Part shown: positions 1-9,999 of the stretch, in pieces
Position numbering within the stretch: the first letter of the stretch is position 1
Layout: each line of letters begins with the position of its first letter
Assembly: GCA_963693315.1 (NCBI GenBank)
Contig: OY856186.1
Location: forward strand, 460,831,272-460,895,271
DNA from: Diogma glabrata
Lineage: Eukaryota; Arthropoda; Insecta; Diptera; Cylindrotomidae
Direction: 5' to 3'
Length of the DNA: 64,000 nucleotides
Notes under the pieces: generated by a model
The model's input: the letters and a program-made list of their open reading frames with translations, nothing else
What the model was told of the DNA's origin: nothing
Database searches by the model: none
Made by a program: the position numbers and the translations under genes

Positions 1-410
1 TACGCACCCGGCATATCTGTTGACCCTCCTAAACATGCTCAGGGGCATCCATTAAAAAGCTTTAGTGTTCCAGTTCCACCATTGGTAACGCCAGTTATTC
101 CTATTCAATCTAAATATGGTAAAGGTTGCTTAAATCAAGAAATAATCCTTTTTAATTCTATGAATTTTCTTTGTCAGCTCCTGCAGTAACAATTCGTCCT
201 CAAAACGCATCGCCATTTCGAAAACCGGTCTTGACACAACCAATTGCAAATCGTGTACAATCCGGCAACCATGTAATAACACATTCTTCAGATGAAGTTC
301 AACGTTTAGCTCCAAGCACATCAACAGAAGAATTAAATCAAGAAATGGCAAATCTTGAAGGTTTAATGAAAGATTTAAGTGCAATTACAGCAAATCAGTT
401 TGAATGTTAA
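1..410 (+). CDS. fra: Frazzled/DCC-type netrin receptor, C-terminal exons (partial)
   Basis: Two exons, 1-124 and 178-410, joined by a 53-bp intron (GT at 125, AG at 176-177). The reading frame is open from the window edge and ends at TAA 408-410. The last 40 or so residues include the run EMANLEGLMKDLSAITA and end in NQFEC, which is the conserved P3 motif at the cytoplasmic C-terminus of Frazzled/DCC/neogenin netrin receptors. In that family P3 mediates receptor self-association and contacts with kinases and Robo during axon guidance. The preceding sequence is proline- and serine-rich, as expected for the poorly conserved cytoplasmic tail. The extracellular Ig and fibronectin domains and the membrane segment lie upstream, outside the window. 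AATAAA-like sequences near 489-520 could serve as polyadenylation signals. The family call is firm because of P3; orthology to Drosophila fra is inferred. Confidence 0.9.
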
Positions 411-1150
411 CCACAAAAGTATTGTTCTTTGTGAATTTTTTTTTATTTAATATTTTTAAAAAAACACATTAATTTAAAAATTATTAACAAAAATAAAATT
501 ATACTATTATTAATAAATAATTATGACTGATAAAATAACAAAAGATAAGATACAAAAATATAATTAAGTCCATATTACATATTTTAATGTAAGTGCTGAA
601 TTTTTCCATTATTATTTTAATTTGATAATTTATTTTTTATATTTCAACTAAGAGGATAGAGATTTTTTATTTTTAAGTTAAATCGTTCGTTTTTTAAAAA
701 TAAAATTTTAACTTAGCTTAATTTTATTGTTTATTAGTTATTTTGTTGATAAAAGTGAAACATCAAAAATTTAAAACACGCAATTAAAATTGAAAGGAAG
801 AGTGACAATTAATATATTTTGAACTTTACATTTTCAAATAGGCAACTTAATATTTAATCGAAGTTTTATTATAATGCAACTTTAAATATCATTAGTCAGT
901 GTTTAACCACAATTAAATATTTTTATCTGGTTGTACGATAGCCTAGGAACAATTTTGCCTTAACCAATGATTAATAACATAAAATATTTGTAGTATTCGG
1001 TTCTTACAGAAATCAGATAGTAGCATTCGCTATTTACCGTACTAAAACACCTTAATGTTTATATTTGATTGCCTTGTAAATAGAGGGTATAATACAACCG
1101 AAACAAATTAATCATTCATTTCCAATAATTCCAACAGATCCAATAGATTC
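411..1150. other. frazzled 3' UTR and AT-rich intergenic DNA
   Basis: No coding sequence is visible. The first part is presumably the frazzled 3' UTR. The rest is AT-rich with homopolymer runs and no repeat I could pair. Confidence 0.5.
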
Positions 1151-1344
1151 CATGATACAAAGAATAATAAGATATGCTCGCAACTTTTTTTCTTTCTTCG
1201 CGTGACGTCTCTAGGTGCCAAAATACAACCAATTTTATATTTTGTTGTTGTTAGTTCTTGTAAAATATCACGCAGTGACGACACACAAAATGAAAGAGAG
1301 AAGAAAACGAGTGTCAAGCATATCTAATTATTCTTTGTATCATG
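1151..1344. repeat. Foldback element, about 194 bp
   Basis: The outer 29 bases, beginning CATGATACAAAGAATAAT, recur inverted at the right end (1316-1344) with few mismatches, and weaker pairing continues inward through pyrimidine-rich arms. The centre holds a TGACGTC-like CG-containing core. Size and structure suggest a small MITE or foldback relic. The minus-strand open frame across it has no recognisable product. Confidence 0.6.
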
Positions 1345-2347
1345 ATTAAAATTATCTTTGCATAGTTTAAAAAAAAAATTAAAAATGTTGATGCAGCAGT
1401 TCCTTCTGCAGTAAAAAATTTGTTTGTTTTATTATTGCAGTAGAAGAATCAAAACAAATACAACTGATTATATTTAGTTAGTAATATTTAATTTTAACAT
1501 TTGAAATTCATAAATTTTAACTTTTCTAGTCTATTATTAATTTTAAATTATTGTATAAAAATAAATGGGCCAAGCAAAAACAGACATACTTTTTTTAAAT
1601 TTTAAGAAATAATTCCCTTTATATACTTAGGCCACAAGTATATAAGGGAAATTATTTATTATAAAATTTAAATCTTTGTTCGACAAGAATTTTCGGTTCT
1701 ACAAATAAATAATATTGTAAGCCCTAATAAATGTCCCGTTGTTATGAATTACTTCAGAATATCAGAATACGCTTTGTACTATTTTCAAAACAAAACCTTT
1801 AAAAAGAGTGCTATCACTTTTAAAGAGAACAGGAATTATAAAGCACAATTTTATGATTATTATAAATAAACAGTCCATTCATAAAAATCATTAACATTGT
1901 ACAACTTAATACACTTATTATTTATTTTATAATATGATTTTTATCAAATGTTTTGTTTTTTCTTTAATGAAACTAAAATTTAGATAAATCTTATCTTATA
2001 AATAACGAGATATTTTAATTATTGAAATAATGTAGACACAATTTATTTATATTAAATATTTTTAATTTAAATATATTATAAAATATAATTTTTATGTGCC
2101 ATGTTTTAAGAATTTTTTAATTAAAATTAAATATCTATAATTGAAATTGTAATAAATGAATTTAAAATTATAAGAATTTGTATTAATTGAAAATGATTAT
2201 GAACAACTTGATTTAGTAGTTAGCTGTTAAAACTTATCTATGCTTTATTATTTCTCTTCAGGAATTCGAATTTAACAAGCACACTCATTATAAACAAGTC
2301 TCATTTTAAATTACTTAACAGACGGCATCGATTTAAAATTCAAACAA
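1345..2347. other. AT-rich gene-free stretch with one short hairpin
   Basis: No coding or RNA gene is visible. A 51-nt hairpin lies at 1607-1657, with 22-bp arms that differ at two positions around a 7-nt loop (AGGCCAC). Otherwise the stretch is low-complexity AT sequence. Confidence 0.5.
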
Positions 2348-2492
2348 AATAGGAAGGGGCTGAAATCTCAAGGTTTTGAGAGTCATTGTTAAGGATTTTT
2401 ATATAGTTTTTAGCAAAAGGCTTTTATGAGGACATTGTTTTTAAGTTTTGGGCAGCGATGTATATTACACATAAAACTCTTTCTAAAAGTGC
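2348..2492 (+). repeat. Dispersed repeat copy (GGGCTGAAATCTCAAG type)
   Basis: A block containing GCTGAAATCTCAAG, GTTAAGGATTTTTATATAG and TTTTGGGCAGCGATGTATAT recurs, diverged, at about 14650 and 48290. The other two copies run into AT-rich imperfect repeats, so this is a dispersed low-copy family of unknown class. No open frame is shared between copies. Confidence 0.6.
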
Positions 2493-2629
2493 TAGTATAT
2501 TACATATCTAGAGTTGTAAATAGCATTTTACATGCGAGGGAAAATATTGCGCACGAGACGTGTAGCGTCGAGTGCAGTATCTTCACGAGCATGGAAAATG
2601 CTTTACAACTCGAGATTTGTTATATACTA
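2493..2629. repeat. Foldback MITE, copy 1
   Basis: 137-bp imperfect palindrome. The left arm starts TAGTATATTACATATCTAG and the right arm ends TTATATACTA, with about 40 paired bases on each side. The centre is CG-rich (CACGAGACGTGTAGCGTCG). A second copy at 3452-3587 is almost identical, including the core. Confidence 0.75.
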
Positions 2630-2804
2630 TTTCTACGACTTTGTTTAATGCCCAAACGCATATAATTACTTGAAAAAATGAACTACTAATTATAATTAAA
2701 TGCAAATAGTTTACAAATTGTGGTTTGGCTTTGCATTATTCTGTGTCAAAATGAATTGAAATATTTAATTTTTAAAAATCAAATTTTTCTTTAAATAAAT
2801 ATTT

Positions 2805-3202
2805 TTATCCACGACTACTAAAGAATATATGCTTTCCATGCATATGTCTTCCATTGTAAATGTATTCATTCCACAACTAGTGAATTTGATTAAAATTCTT
2901 TAACAGTTCTATAGTTTATTATAAATATTCCCCTAACAAATTAAACAATATACTTGTTTTGTTTTTCGCTATCTTTGATGTATTTATTTCAATATGGCGA
3001 TACAAATTTTTGCATGAAAACTGGAAATTAGACGAAATATTTTACAGTCGTGGATAAAATAGCATCTTGTATTCGCTTAGGAATTAGGATGATGGCAATT
3101 CTTCACTCGGATGATTCCCTCCACTCGCTACGCTCGTTTCGGGAAGCTTCATCCTCGTGAAGAATTGCCTTCATTCTAAGCTCATACAAGAATCTACTAT
3201 TC
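2805..3202 (+). repeat. Left copy of a large inverted-repeat pair
   Basis: About 398 bp, starting at TTATCCACGACTACTAAAG, whose reverse complement is at 6281-6663 at high identity. The inner third (3085-3200) is itself a foldback: GGCAATTCTTCAC occurs in both orientations around a CTCGCTACGCTCG core. The pair brackets 3.1 kb of other repeats, so these are either two insertions of one element in opposite orientation or the arms of a larger composite. Confidence 0.75.
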
Positions 3203-3239
3203 TCTACCACACACTTTTGGGTAATATATATATGAAGAT

Positions 3240-3350
3240 CAATTACCGCACGCTTTTTTTTACTTACCGCACATTTTTTGAAATAATCAATTTAAATGTC
3301 ATTGATAGAGTGATGTAATTTATAATTTACTGTGATAGGAGTAGAAAAAA
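3240..3350 (+). repeat. TACCGCACGC repeat, copy 1
   Basis: Starts TTACCGCACGCTTTTTTTTA and continues through GATGTAATTTATAATTTACT. The same block recurs at 3790-3915. Together with the duplicated foldback MITE and its AT-rich flank this indicates a segmental duplication of roughly 0.9 kb. Confidence 0.6.
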
Positions 3351-3451
3351 GTATTTTATCTCTATTAAGAAATTTATTACAAAACTAACACGAAACATCA
3401 ATACGTTGCCGACAAATTACAACAGATCATAAATTAACATAATTTAGTGAA

Positions 3452-3587
3452 TAGTATATTACATATCTAGAGTTGTAAATAGCATTTTACATGCGAGGGA
3501 AAATTTTGCGCACGAGACGCGTAGCGTCGAGTGCAGTATCTTCACGAGCATGGAAAATGCTTTACAACTCGAGATTTGTTATATACT
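3452..3587. repeat. Foldback MITE, copy 2
   Basis: Near-identical to 2493-2629, with the same arms and the core CACGAGACGCGTAGCGTCG. The sequence right of both copies (GACTTTGTTT, then CCCAAACGCATATAATTACT) is also shared, so the duplication extends beyond the MITE. Confidence 0.75.
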
Positions 3588-3789
3588 TTTCCTACGACTT
3601 TGTTTTAATGCCCAAACGCATATAATTACTTGAAAAAATGAACTACTAATTATAAATTAAATGCAAATAGTTTACAAATTGTGGTAGGCTTTGCATTATT
3701 CTGTGTCAAAATGAATTGAAATATTTAATTTTTAAAAATCAAATTTTTCTTTAAATAAAAATTTTTCTTTTTATTAAAAGCGTGCGGTA

Positions 3790-3915
3790 ATATATATATG
3801 AAAATCCATTACCGCACGCTTTTTTTTACTTACCGCACGCTATTTGAAATAATCAATTTACATGTCATGGATAGTGCGATGTAATTTATAATTTACTGTG
3901 ATAGGAGTAGGAAAA
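3790..3915 (+). repeat. TACCGCACGC repeat, copy 2
   Basis: Second copy of the block at 3240-3350, differing at a handful of positions. It ends at the shared GTGATAGGAGTAG. Confidence 0.6.
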
Positions 3916-4050
3916 AGATGATACACTAAGCAAACTACAGAAAAACCTCTCCATGTAGCGTTCAGCAATTTCAACTTTTCAAAAACATACCCCAAGTATC
4001 ACTACTTCCAGTTTTTTTTCAATTTTTTGGAACTTAATCCGTAACTAAGA

Positions 4051-4240
4051 TCCAACTTGAGTTAATAAGTTGTATTAAATTTGTCGCCAAAATCTGGAAC
4101 TCATTTGTACAATGAAGTTAGACTCACATTGAGTCCCAACTTAAGTTAAGAAGTTGTATTAAATTTGTCGCCAAAATCTGGAGCTCATTTGTACAATGAA
4201 GTTCACACACATTGAGTTCCAACTTAAGTTACTAACTTGT
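4051..4240 (+). repeat. Tandem repeat, 83-84 bp unit
   Basis: Just over two units, starting at CCAACTTGAGTTAATAAG (4052), 4135 and 4219. Each complete unit includes TTGTCGCCAAAATCTGGA and TTTGTACAATGAAGTT. The array ends in a GGAACTCAAATTTGAGTTCC palindrome at about 4252-4271. Confidence 0.75.
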
Positions 4241-4271
4241 ATTAAAAAAAATGGAACTCAAATTTGAGTTC

Positions 4272-5566
4272 CATCTTGTTATACTTGGGAACCTATTATG
4301 TAGAGTTTCTATTAGCAGAGATAGAAGATTATCATTTTTCTAAAGATTTAAATTTATCATGAAAAAGCAAAATCGAAAATATTTTGAATATACAATTTAT
4401 TTGAGTGAAGAAATTTTTTTTTTGTTGAATTCTTTTTTTCATTTCTTTCTTCCACTCAATTCGTCAAAGATCAACCATAATTTCAGATAAACGATGATCA
4501 CTCATTTTTTCGTTTCTTTTAAAGATTGATGTTCGTTCATTTTGTAGTAAAAACAAAATAAAAAAGACAAAGTGAACTCTTTTTTCCCAAATTTATCTCG
4601 TCAAATTGAGGATCCCTTTTCATTTGAGAATCAAAAGAGTTCAATTTTGATACTCAAATGATGAATGAAGAAAAAATCGATATTACATTTTTGAGGATGA
4701 TTTGATTTGTATGGAAAGCGAAAACATTTGTAAGAATAATATTATATATGGATACTTTGATAAAATTACTGAACAAATTTAATTTATGGTACTGAGCTTG
4801 AAATATGTAAATTTGGTTTTGATAAAGAATTATTTCGATGTTTATTTTGTGAATATTATATTTTTTTTAATTAATTGGACATGTTTAGCATGCTAAACGT
4901 AAAGTATTCTTTACTAAAATTATTTTAATAGCCGAAAATACAATACCCGTGTTCCTTTTAGGTAAACTTGCTACCCTAACCGAATTTTAAATGGAACGAC
5001 TTAAATGTGAGGTGTATTAGATTTTTGATCTACTACAACTCAAATTCTTTCTTACCACACGTTTCCGACATTTTTTTTGACAATAAATTGTTTTGACAAT
5101 TTTGAAAAACAATATTGCTAAACAACGTAAAAGAAAATTATTAGTTTGACAAAATTTTAAGTTTAAATTTTATTTTGAGTTTGTTAAATTTAAGAAAATT
5201 AATTAAATATTAAAAAATTTCTGAAAATTAAAATTAAAATTTGCATGAATCATGCAAAATATAAACAATTAAAGAAAGCTGTACAGAAATATGACATTTA
5301 GGCTAGAAATTCTAAATTTGTATAAGCATTTGGGCAAACATATTTGAAATTATTCTCTAAACTGACATAAACTCTGGCGGTGAATAGAACCGTAAGTTTG
5401 TCACGTAGCTTTACCATCATTTGATATGGTTAACTTGAAAACGAAATTTAGTACAAAAGTAAAGGAAAATGTGATAAATGGAACACACTTATTGTCAATT
5501 AGAACAGTAAAGAATTTGAAAGAAAATGAAAAGAAATGAAGATATTTTTAGATAGAATAGTTAGGC
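4272..5566. other. AT-rich gene-free stretch
   Basis: No gene recognised. A weak inverted pair with TTGAGTGAAGAAA and TTTCTTCCACTCAA lies at about 4398-4462. The rest is AT-rich without evident repeats or long open frames. Confidence 0.5.
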
Positions 5567-5569
5567 TAA

Positions 5570-6154
5570 GGGCCATATCGACAGACGCAACTACAACTTT
5601 TAGTTGTAGTCACAGTTTTTTCGAAATTGATGTTCAAAACTGGTATTTTTAAACCACATTAAAACTACGAATTTAGTTGAGATTTTGATGGTATTTTTAA
5701 ACGTAATTTAAAACTATAATTTTTCGAACACAGCATTAATTAGAAATCAGTAATTATGTATTAAAATTTATTGCAATATTAATAATAATGTAATTATAGT
5801 AAAAACAACTTAAATACAACACAAAACAATATTGATTTGCAAGGTTAACAATTATTTAGAGTTTTCAATTATTTAAAATTTTTATAAAAAACACAATTGA
5901 AATACGCATACATGTTAATGTTTCAAAACATTTTATTATAAAATATTATTTGACCACGTATTGATTTAAAAAAATCTATCATCGAATTTTAACCGTCAAT
6001 TGTAAGTGTAAATTTAATCACCGATATCCATGACTAAATCTGCAACTACAACTTTAATCTACATTTAAAACTGACGATTTAATGTGGTTTAAAAATACCA
6101 AAACTGACACTTTAGTTGTAGTTGAGATTTTAGTTGGGTTTGTCGATATGGTCC
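5570..6154. mobile_element. TAA-flanked MITE (PIF/Harbinger-like)
   Basis: 585 bp, bounded by GGGCCATATCGACA at the left and TGTCGATATGGTCC at the right, with TAA directly flanking both ends (5567-5569 and 6155-6157). The subterminal regions are inverted repeats rich in TTTTAGTTGTAGT and AAACCACATTAAA motifs. Three-base TAA/TTA duplications and GG-initial termini suit the PIF/Harbinger superfamily. No transposase is encoded, so it is non-autonomous. The element at 54244 also begins GGGCC after TAA. Confidence 0.7.
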
Positions 6155-6280
6155 TAATTGTTTTAAGTGATGGACAATTTTTGATAATGATTAATGTCTA
6201 ATAATAAAATTTGAATGCATCAGGAAAAACGGATATAGTCAATGAATTCCACTCAACATTCCTATTAAATTAATCATGTT

Positions 6281-6663
6281 GAATAGTAGAGTCTTGTATG
6301 AGCTTAGAATGAAGGCAATTCTTCACGAGGATGAAGTTTCCCGAAACGGGCGTAGAGTGTGGAGGGAATCATCCGAGTGAAGAATTGTCATCATCCTAAG
6401 CGAATACAAGATGCTATTTTATCCACGACTGTAAAATATTTCATTCAATTTTTAGTTTTCATGCAAAAATTTGTATCGCCATATTGAAATAAATACATCA
6501 AAGATAGCGAAAATCAAAACAAGTTTGTTGTTTAATTTGTTAGGGGAATATTTAATAAACTATAGAGCTGTTAAAGAATTTTAATCAAATTCACTAGTGG
6601 TGGAATGAATACAATGGAAGACATACGCATGGAAAGCATATATTCTTTAGTAGTCGTGGATAA
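6281..6663 (-). repeat. Right copy of the large inverted-repeat pair
   Basis: Reverse complement of 2805-3202. It ends with CTTTAGTAGTCGTGGATAA immediately before the foldback at 6664. Its core (CGAAACGGGCGTAGAGTG) is decayed relative to the left copy. Confidence 0.75.
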
Positions 6664-6796
6664 TAGTATATTATTGAATTAGGAGCTAAAGTCGTACTTT
6701 TTGTGTTGAGTCTATAGTTTGGCGGCCGACCGTAGGGAGGCCGACAATTATAGACGAAACACAAAAAGTCACTTTAGCTCCGAATTCAATACACTA
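6664..6796. repeat. Foldback MITE with GGCGGCCG core
   Basis: 133-bp imperfect palindrome. Left arm TAGTATATTATTGAATTAGG and onward, including GAGCTAAAGT and CTTTTTGTGTT; the right arm is the inverse, ending TTCAATACACTA. The loop is CG-rich (GGCGGCCGACCGTAGGGAGG). It starts TAGTATATTA like the MITE at 2493, so the two may be distant relatives. Confidence 0.7.
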
Positions 6797-6970
6797 TTTT
6801 TTCGGCAAACGTTTAAATTTGTTTAAAAATATGAAATTAATGCATCAAATTTTTTAAAAATATGTTTTAGGTAATAAATTTTCTGAAATTAATTTTTTTT
6901 TATTTTTATTCATTAAAATGAACTGAAATGCATTCTGTTTTGAACAAATTAATAATATCATTTTATTTTA

Positions 6971-7135
6971 CTTTACAAACGCCGTAAAAATATGAAAATT
7001 ACTTTACAGCCGCCGTAAAAATATGAAAATTACTTTACAGCCGCCGTAAAAATATGGAAGTTACTTTACAGCCGCCGGCAGAAAAAGTAAAAATGACGTC
7101 ACTTTTGCAGCCGCCGGCTAAAAAGTAAGACTTTA
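6971..7135 (+). repeat. 31-bp minisatellite (CTTTACAGCCGCCGTAAAAA)
   Basis: Three regular 31-bp units from 6971, then degenerate ones with CAGCCGCCGGC. One degenerate unit contains the palindrome TGACGTCA. It sits directly upstream of the truncated LINE. The high local GC contrasts with the AT-rich surroundings. Confidence 0.75.
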
Positions 7136-7180
7136 GCTACTCCCCAGCGGCAGTAAAGTTAAACTTTACAGCCGTTAGCC

Positions 7181-8425
7181 GAAAAAAGAAATTCTTCAAC
7201 TACCGATCTATTAAACTATGTAGCGCATTGTTGGAACAGCATACTTGATAAAGGTGGTGAAACATACGTTATCGCTTTAGACATCTCCAAGGCATTCGAT
7301 CGAGTCTGGCATGCCAACTTAATCAACAAGCTCGTTGCGTACGGTTTTCATCCCAATGTTGTGAAGCTGATTCAAAATTTTCTATCCGACCGATACATTT
7401 CGGTAACCTTAGACGGATATTCTTCTGAGTCTAAACTAATTAACGCTGGTGTACCCCAAGGCTCAGTATTGTCCCCAACCCTATTTTTGATTTATATCAA
7501 CGAATTGTTGAAAATCACCAGCAACCCAATAAATAGTTTTGCAGATGATAGTACTCTGCACAAGTCGTTCGAGCCCCTTCCTTCAAAAGGTAAAATGCAC
7601 GAACGAATTAATCCTGCCCGGAGAGACGCTGCCATAAACGTGAACAAAGACCTGAATAAAGTCGCCGACTGGGGTGACCAAAACCTTGTCAATTTCAACT
7701 CCACCAAAACACAGCTGTTGATTGTTTCCAGATTAAAGACCGAGTTCCCCAAAGATATTTTATTTAGTATGTGTGATGAACCAATAGGTGAATGTAAAAA
7801 CATTCGTTTATTGGGTGTCACAGTTTCAAATGACCTACTCTGGAACGATCATGTAATGGCGATGGCAAAAAGCGCGTCTAAAAAACTCGGTCTCCTAAAT
7901 AGATGCAAAAAATTTTTCACTCCATACCAATTGCTCCATGTTTATAAGTCCTATATTCGTCCCTGTATGGAGTACTGCTGTCAAGTTTGGGGTGCTGCCT
8001 CTGTTTCCATCTTGGCCCTCTTGGACTCTGTTCAAAAGCGAGCTATACGAATTGTAGGTGATCGAACTTTGACATCAAAACTTGATTCCCTACAACATCG
8101 TCGCACTGTTGCTGACCTCGCTGTTTTTTACAAATATCGTCATCAGCAGTGCTCAGATGAAATCAGCGGCATCATGCCTCAAACTTATTCTTACCCCCGT
8201 TCCACTCGGCAATCGGCTGCCGCAACCAGTGAAACGGTAAAGATCCCGCGCTGTCATACTGGCAGATCGCAGAGAGACTTCTTTGTCCGAACTGCGTACA
8301 AATGGAATAGTTTGCCGGAACACTTAGTCTCAGGTGGCTTCAACCCACAGATGTTTAAAAAAAGCGTTAATCTACACCTCAGAACGCCAGTTGTTGTGGG
8401 ACCCAGGTCTAGACCTAGGTCTTAA
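7181..8425 (+). CDS. Non-LTR retrotransposon reverse transcriptase, 5'-truncated
   Basis: The frame is open from about 7181 (residues read KRNSSTTDLLNYV) to the stop at 8423-8425. It contains RT landmarks in order: ALDISKAFDRVWH (first catalytic aspartate), GVPQGSVLSPTLF, and NSFADDSTLHKS (the FADD form of the YxDD box). A C-terminal region with YIRPCMEYCCQVW and FFVRTAYKWNSLPEHL follows, as in Jockey/CR1-like LINEs. The N-terminal gag-like ORF, the endonuclease and the first RT blocks are missing, the usual result of incomplete target-primed reverse transcription. The remaining frame has no stops, so the insertion is fairly young. A related, badly decayed copy lies at 58415-59125. The exact clade is not certain from this part alone. 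Confidence 0.88.
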   Translation, partial: EKRNSSTTDLLNYVAHCWNSILDKGGETYVIALDISKAFDRVWHANLINKLVAYGFHPNVVKLIQNFLSDRYISVTLDGYSSESKLINAGVPQGSVLSPTLFLIYINELLKITSNPINSFADDSTLHKSFEPLPSKGKMHERINPARRDAAINVNKDLNKVADWGDQNLVNFNSTKTQLLIVSRLKTEFPKDILFSMCDEPIGECKNIRLLGVTVSNDLLWNDHVMAMAKSASKKLGLLNRCKKFFTPYQLLHVYKSYIRPCMEYCCQVWGAASVSILALLDSVQKRAIRIVGDRTLTSKLDSLQHRRTVADLAVFYKYRHQQCSDEISGIMPQTYSYPRSTRQSAAATSETVKIPRCHTGRSQRDFFVRTAYKWNSLPEHLVSGGFNPQMFKKSVNLHLRTPVVVGPRSRPRS

Positions 8426-8506
8426 AAGGTATTTATGTGTTGTTGTGACACATATTCTAAACCCTATTACACAACACATTTTATTAAAAAAAAAAAAAAA
8501 AAAAAA
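7181..8506 (+). mobile_element. 5'-truncated LINE with poly(A) tail
   Basis: Covers the RT fragment, a short 3' UTR with TGTTGTGACACATATTC, and a run of 21 adenines at 8486-8506. The 5' break abuts the minisatellite. I could not identify a target-site duplication by eye. Confidence 0.82.
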
Positions 8507-9506
8507 GGATATTTGAACCGAATATTGGTGTGACAATCTTTATGTTCTCCAGCAATAAAGGCCACATAATTTGGTTTTGGTTGGATTGAACTCAACAAGA
8601 ATGCGCTCCAGCATTATACACTTTATGGTAAATGATAATATTATTGAACAACTTTCAATCATTGCAATCATTGGTATCTGCTGCATGTGATCGAAGATTA
8701 GGAGATCCTTTAGAACCATGGATGTCGCTGGCATCCGCAAAACGGTGGAAAGGTGTCGTAAGGCTGTAAAGGTTCAATATTTCATAGGATAGAAGTTTAG
8801 TATCAATTGAAATATTTTGATGCCAAACGCCATATAATTAAATATTTACTACTGTATTAAACTAATGAAATTATTCCTTTATATTTATTTTACTATCGGT
8901 ACCAATACCAATTGTTTTAGTTGTTTTTATCAAAGATGTTCAACTAATTTGAAAAGTTCATTGTTTTAACGATTCCAAAAGGATGTGTTTGTCAAAAAAA
9001 TCTTTTTAAAATTTTGCATGAATTGTTTGTGCTTGATGAAGACTCAAAAGACAAAATTTTTAATTGCTTTTTTATGGTATATTACCGATCTATGTTTTGC
9101 ATTCATTGAAAAATGTTATAATTTTACAAAATGAAAATAACTTAACAGTGAAACACCTAAAAAATGCAAAAATAATTTCAACGGTAACATGTATCAACAT
9201 AAATTTTATTTTATTTGTGTATGTAATTAGTTGGTTAGCTTTACGACTATAGAGGCCGTTTTGGTAAGCTGATGTAACCTAACTTATTATTAAGCATTTT
9301 GACTATCCATTACCCCACTTAGCATCCAAATAGCATCTGTAACTCAATTCTTAGATAATGGAGGTGAGTGGTGACTACGATTTTAACCGTCAGCTAAACT
9401 ATATGCATATGATTTAATGGTTTCTTAACACACTTGGATATACATTGCCTATGTGTATTAACTTCTAATATTATTTCCCAACAAATACATTCACTCATTA
9501 TTGAAC
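8507..9506. other. Gene-free stretch with one coding-like fragment
   Basis: Mostly AT-rich. At about 8650-8760 (+) a GC-richer frame of some 36 codons reads through RRLGDPLEPWMSLASAKRW before a stop. It could be an orphan exon or a chance open frame; I do not recognise it. The opposite strand at 8540-8620 has residues like VEFNPTKTKLC, faintly LINE-like. Neither is strong enough to call a gene. Confidence 0.3.
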
Positions 9507-9564
9507 TACCCGACTGGAAATTAGTTCAGGGAACCCGGATTATGATCAGATCCGGATCAGATTT

Positions 9565-9835
9565 TCCGTAATACGGCCATCTGATCAGTTCCTGATCAGC
9601 GTACAGTACCGTTTCCCTTGATCCGGTTATCTGATCAGTTCCTGATCAGCGTACAGTACCGTTTCCCTCGATCCGGCTATCTGATCAGTTACTGATCAGC
9701 GTGCAGTACTTTATCCGTTGATCAGGCTATCTGATCAGTTACTGATCAGCGTGCAGTACTTTATCCGTTGATCCAGTCATACGATCAGTTTCTGATCGAA
9801 AAAACTCATCTTATCCGATGTCCTGAACTGGATAA
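9565..9835 (+). repeat. 50-bp minisatellite (CTGATCAGTTCCTGATCAGC)
   Basis: Units start at 9581, 9631, 9681 and 9731, with a degenerate fifth near 9781: an exact 50-bp period. Each has two TGATCAG palindromes and GTACAGTAC or GTGCAGTAC. Confidence 0.85.
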
Positions 9836-9999
9836 TAATACAAAATTTAGTTTTTTACCTGATCCATTCTGTATATAATATCGTCGCTTTAATAATGAAA
9901 CAACGTATGCTAGTTATACGTTGTTTTTATATAATAGGTGCGCTGCATAAGGGTATCTTTGAATTGGCATTTTTACATTTTCGAATTATTTTATGACTG

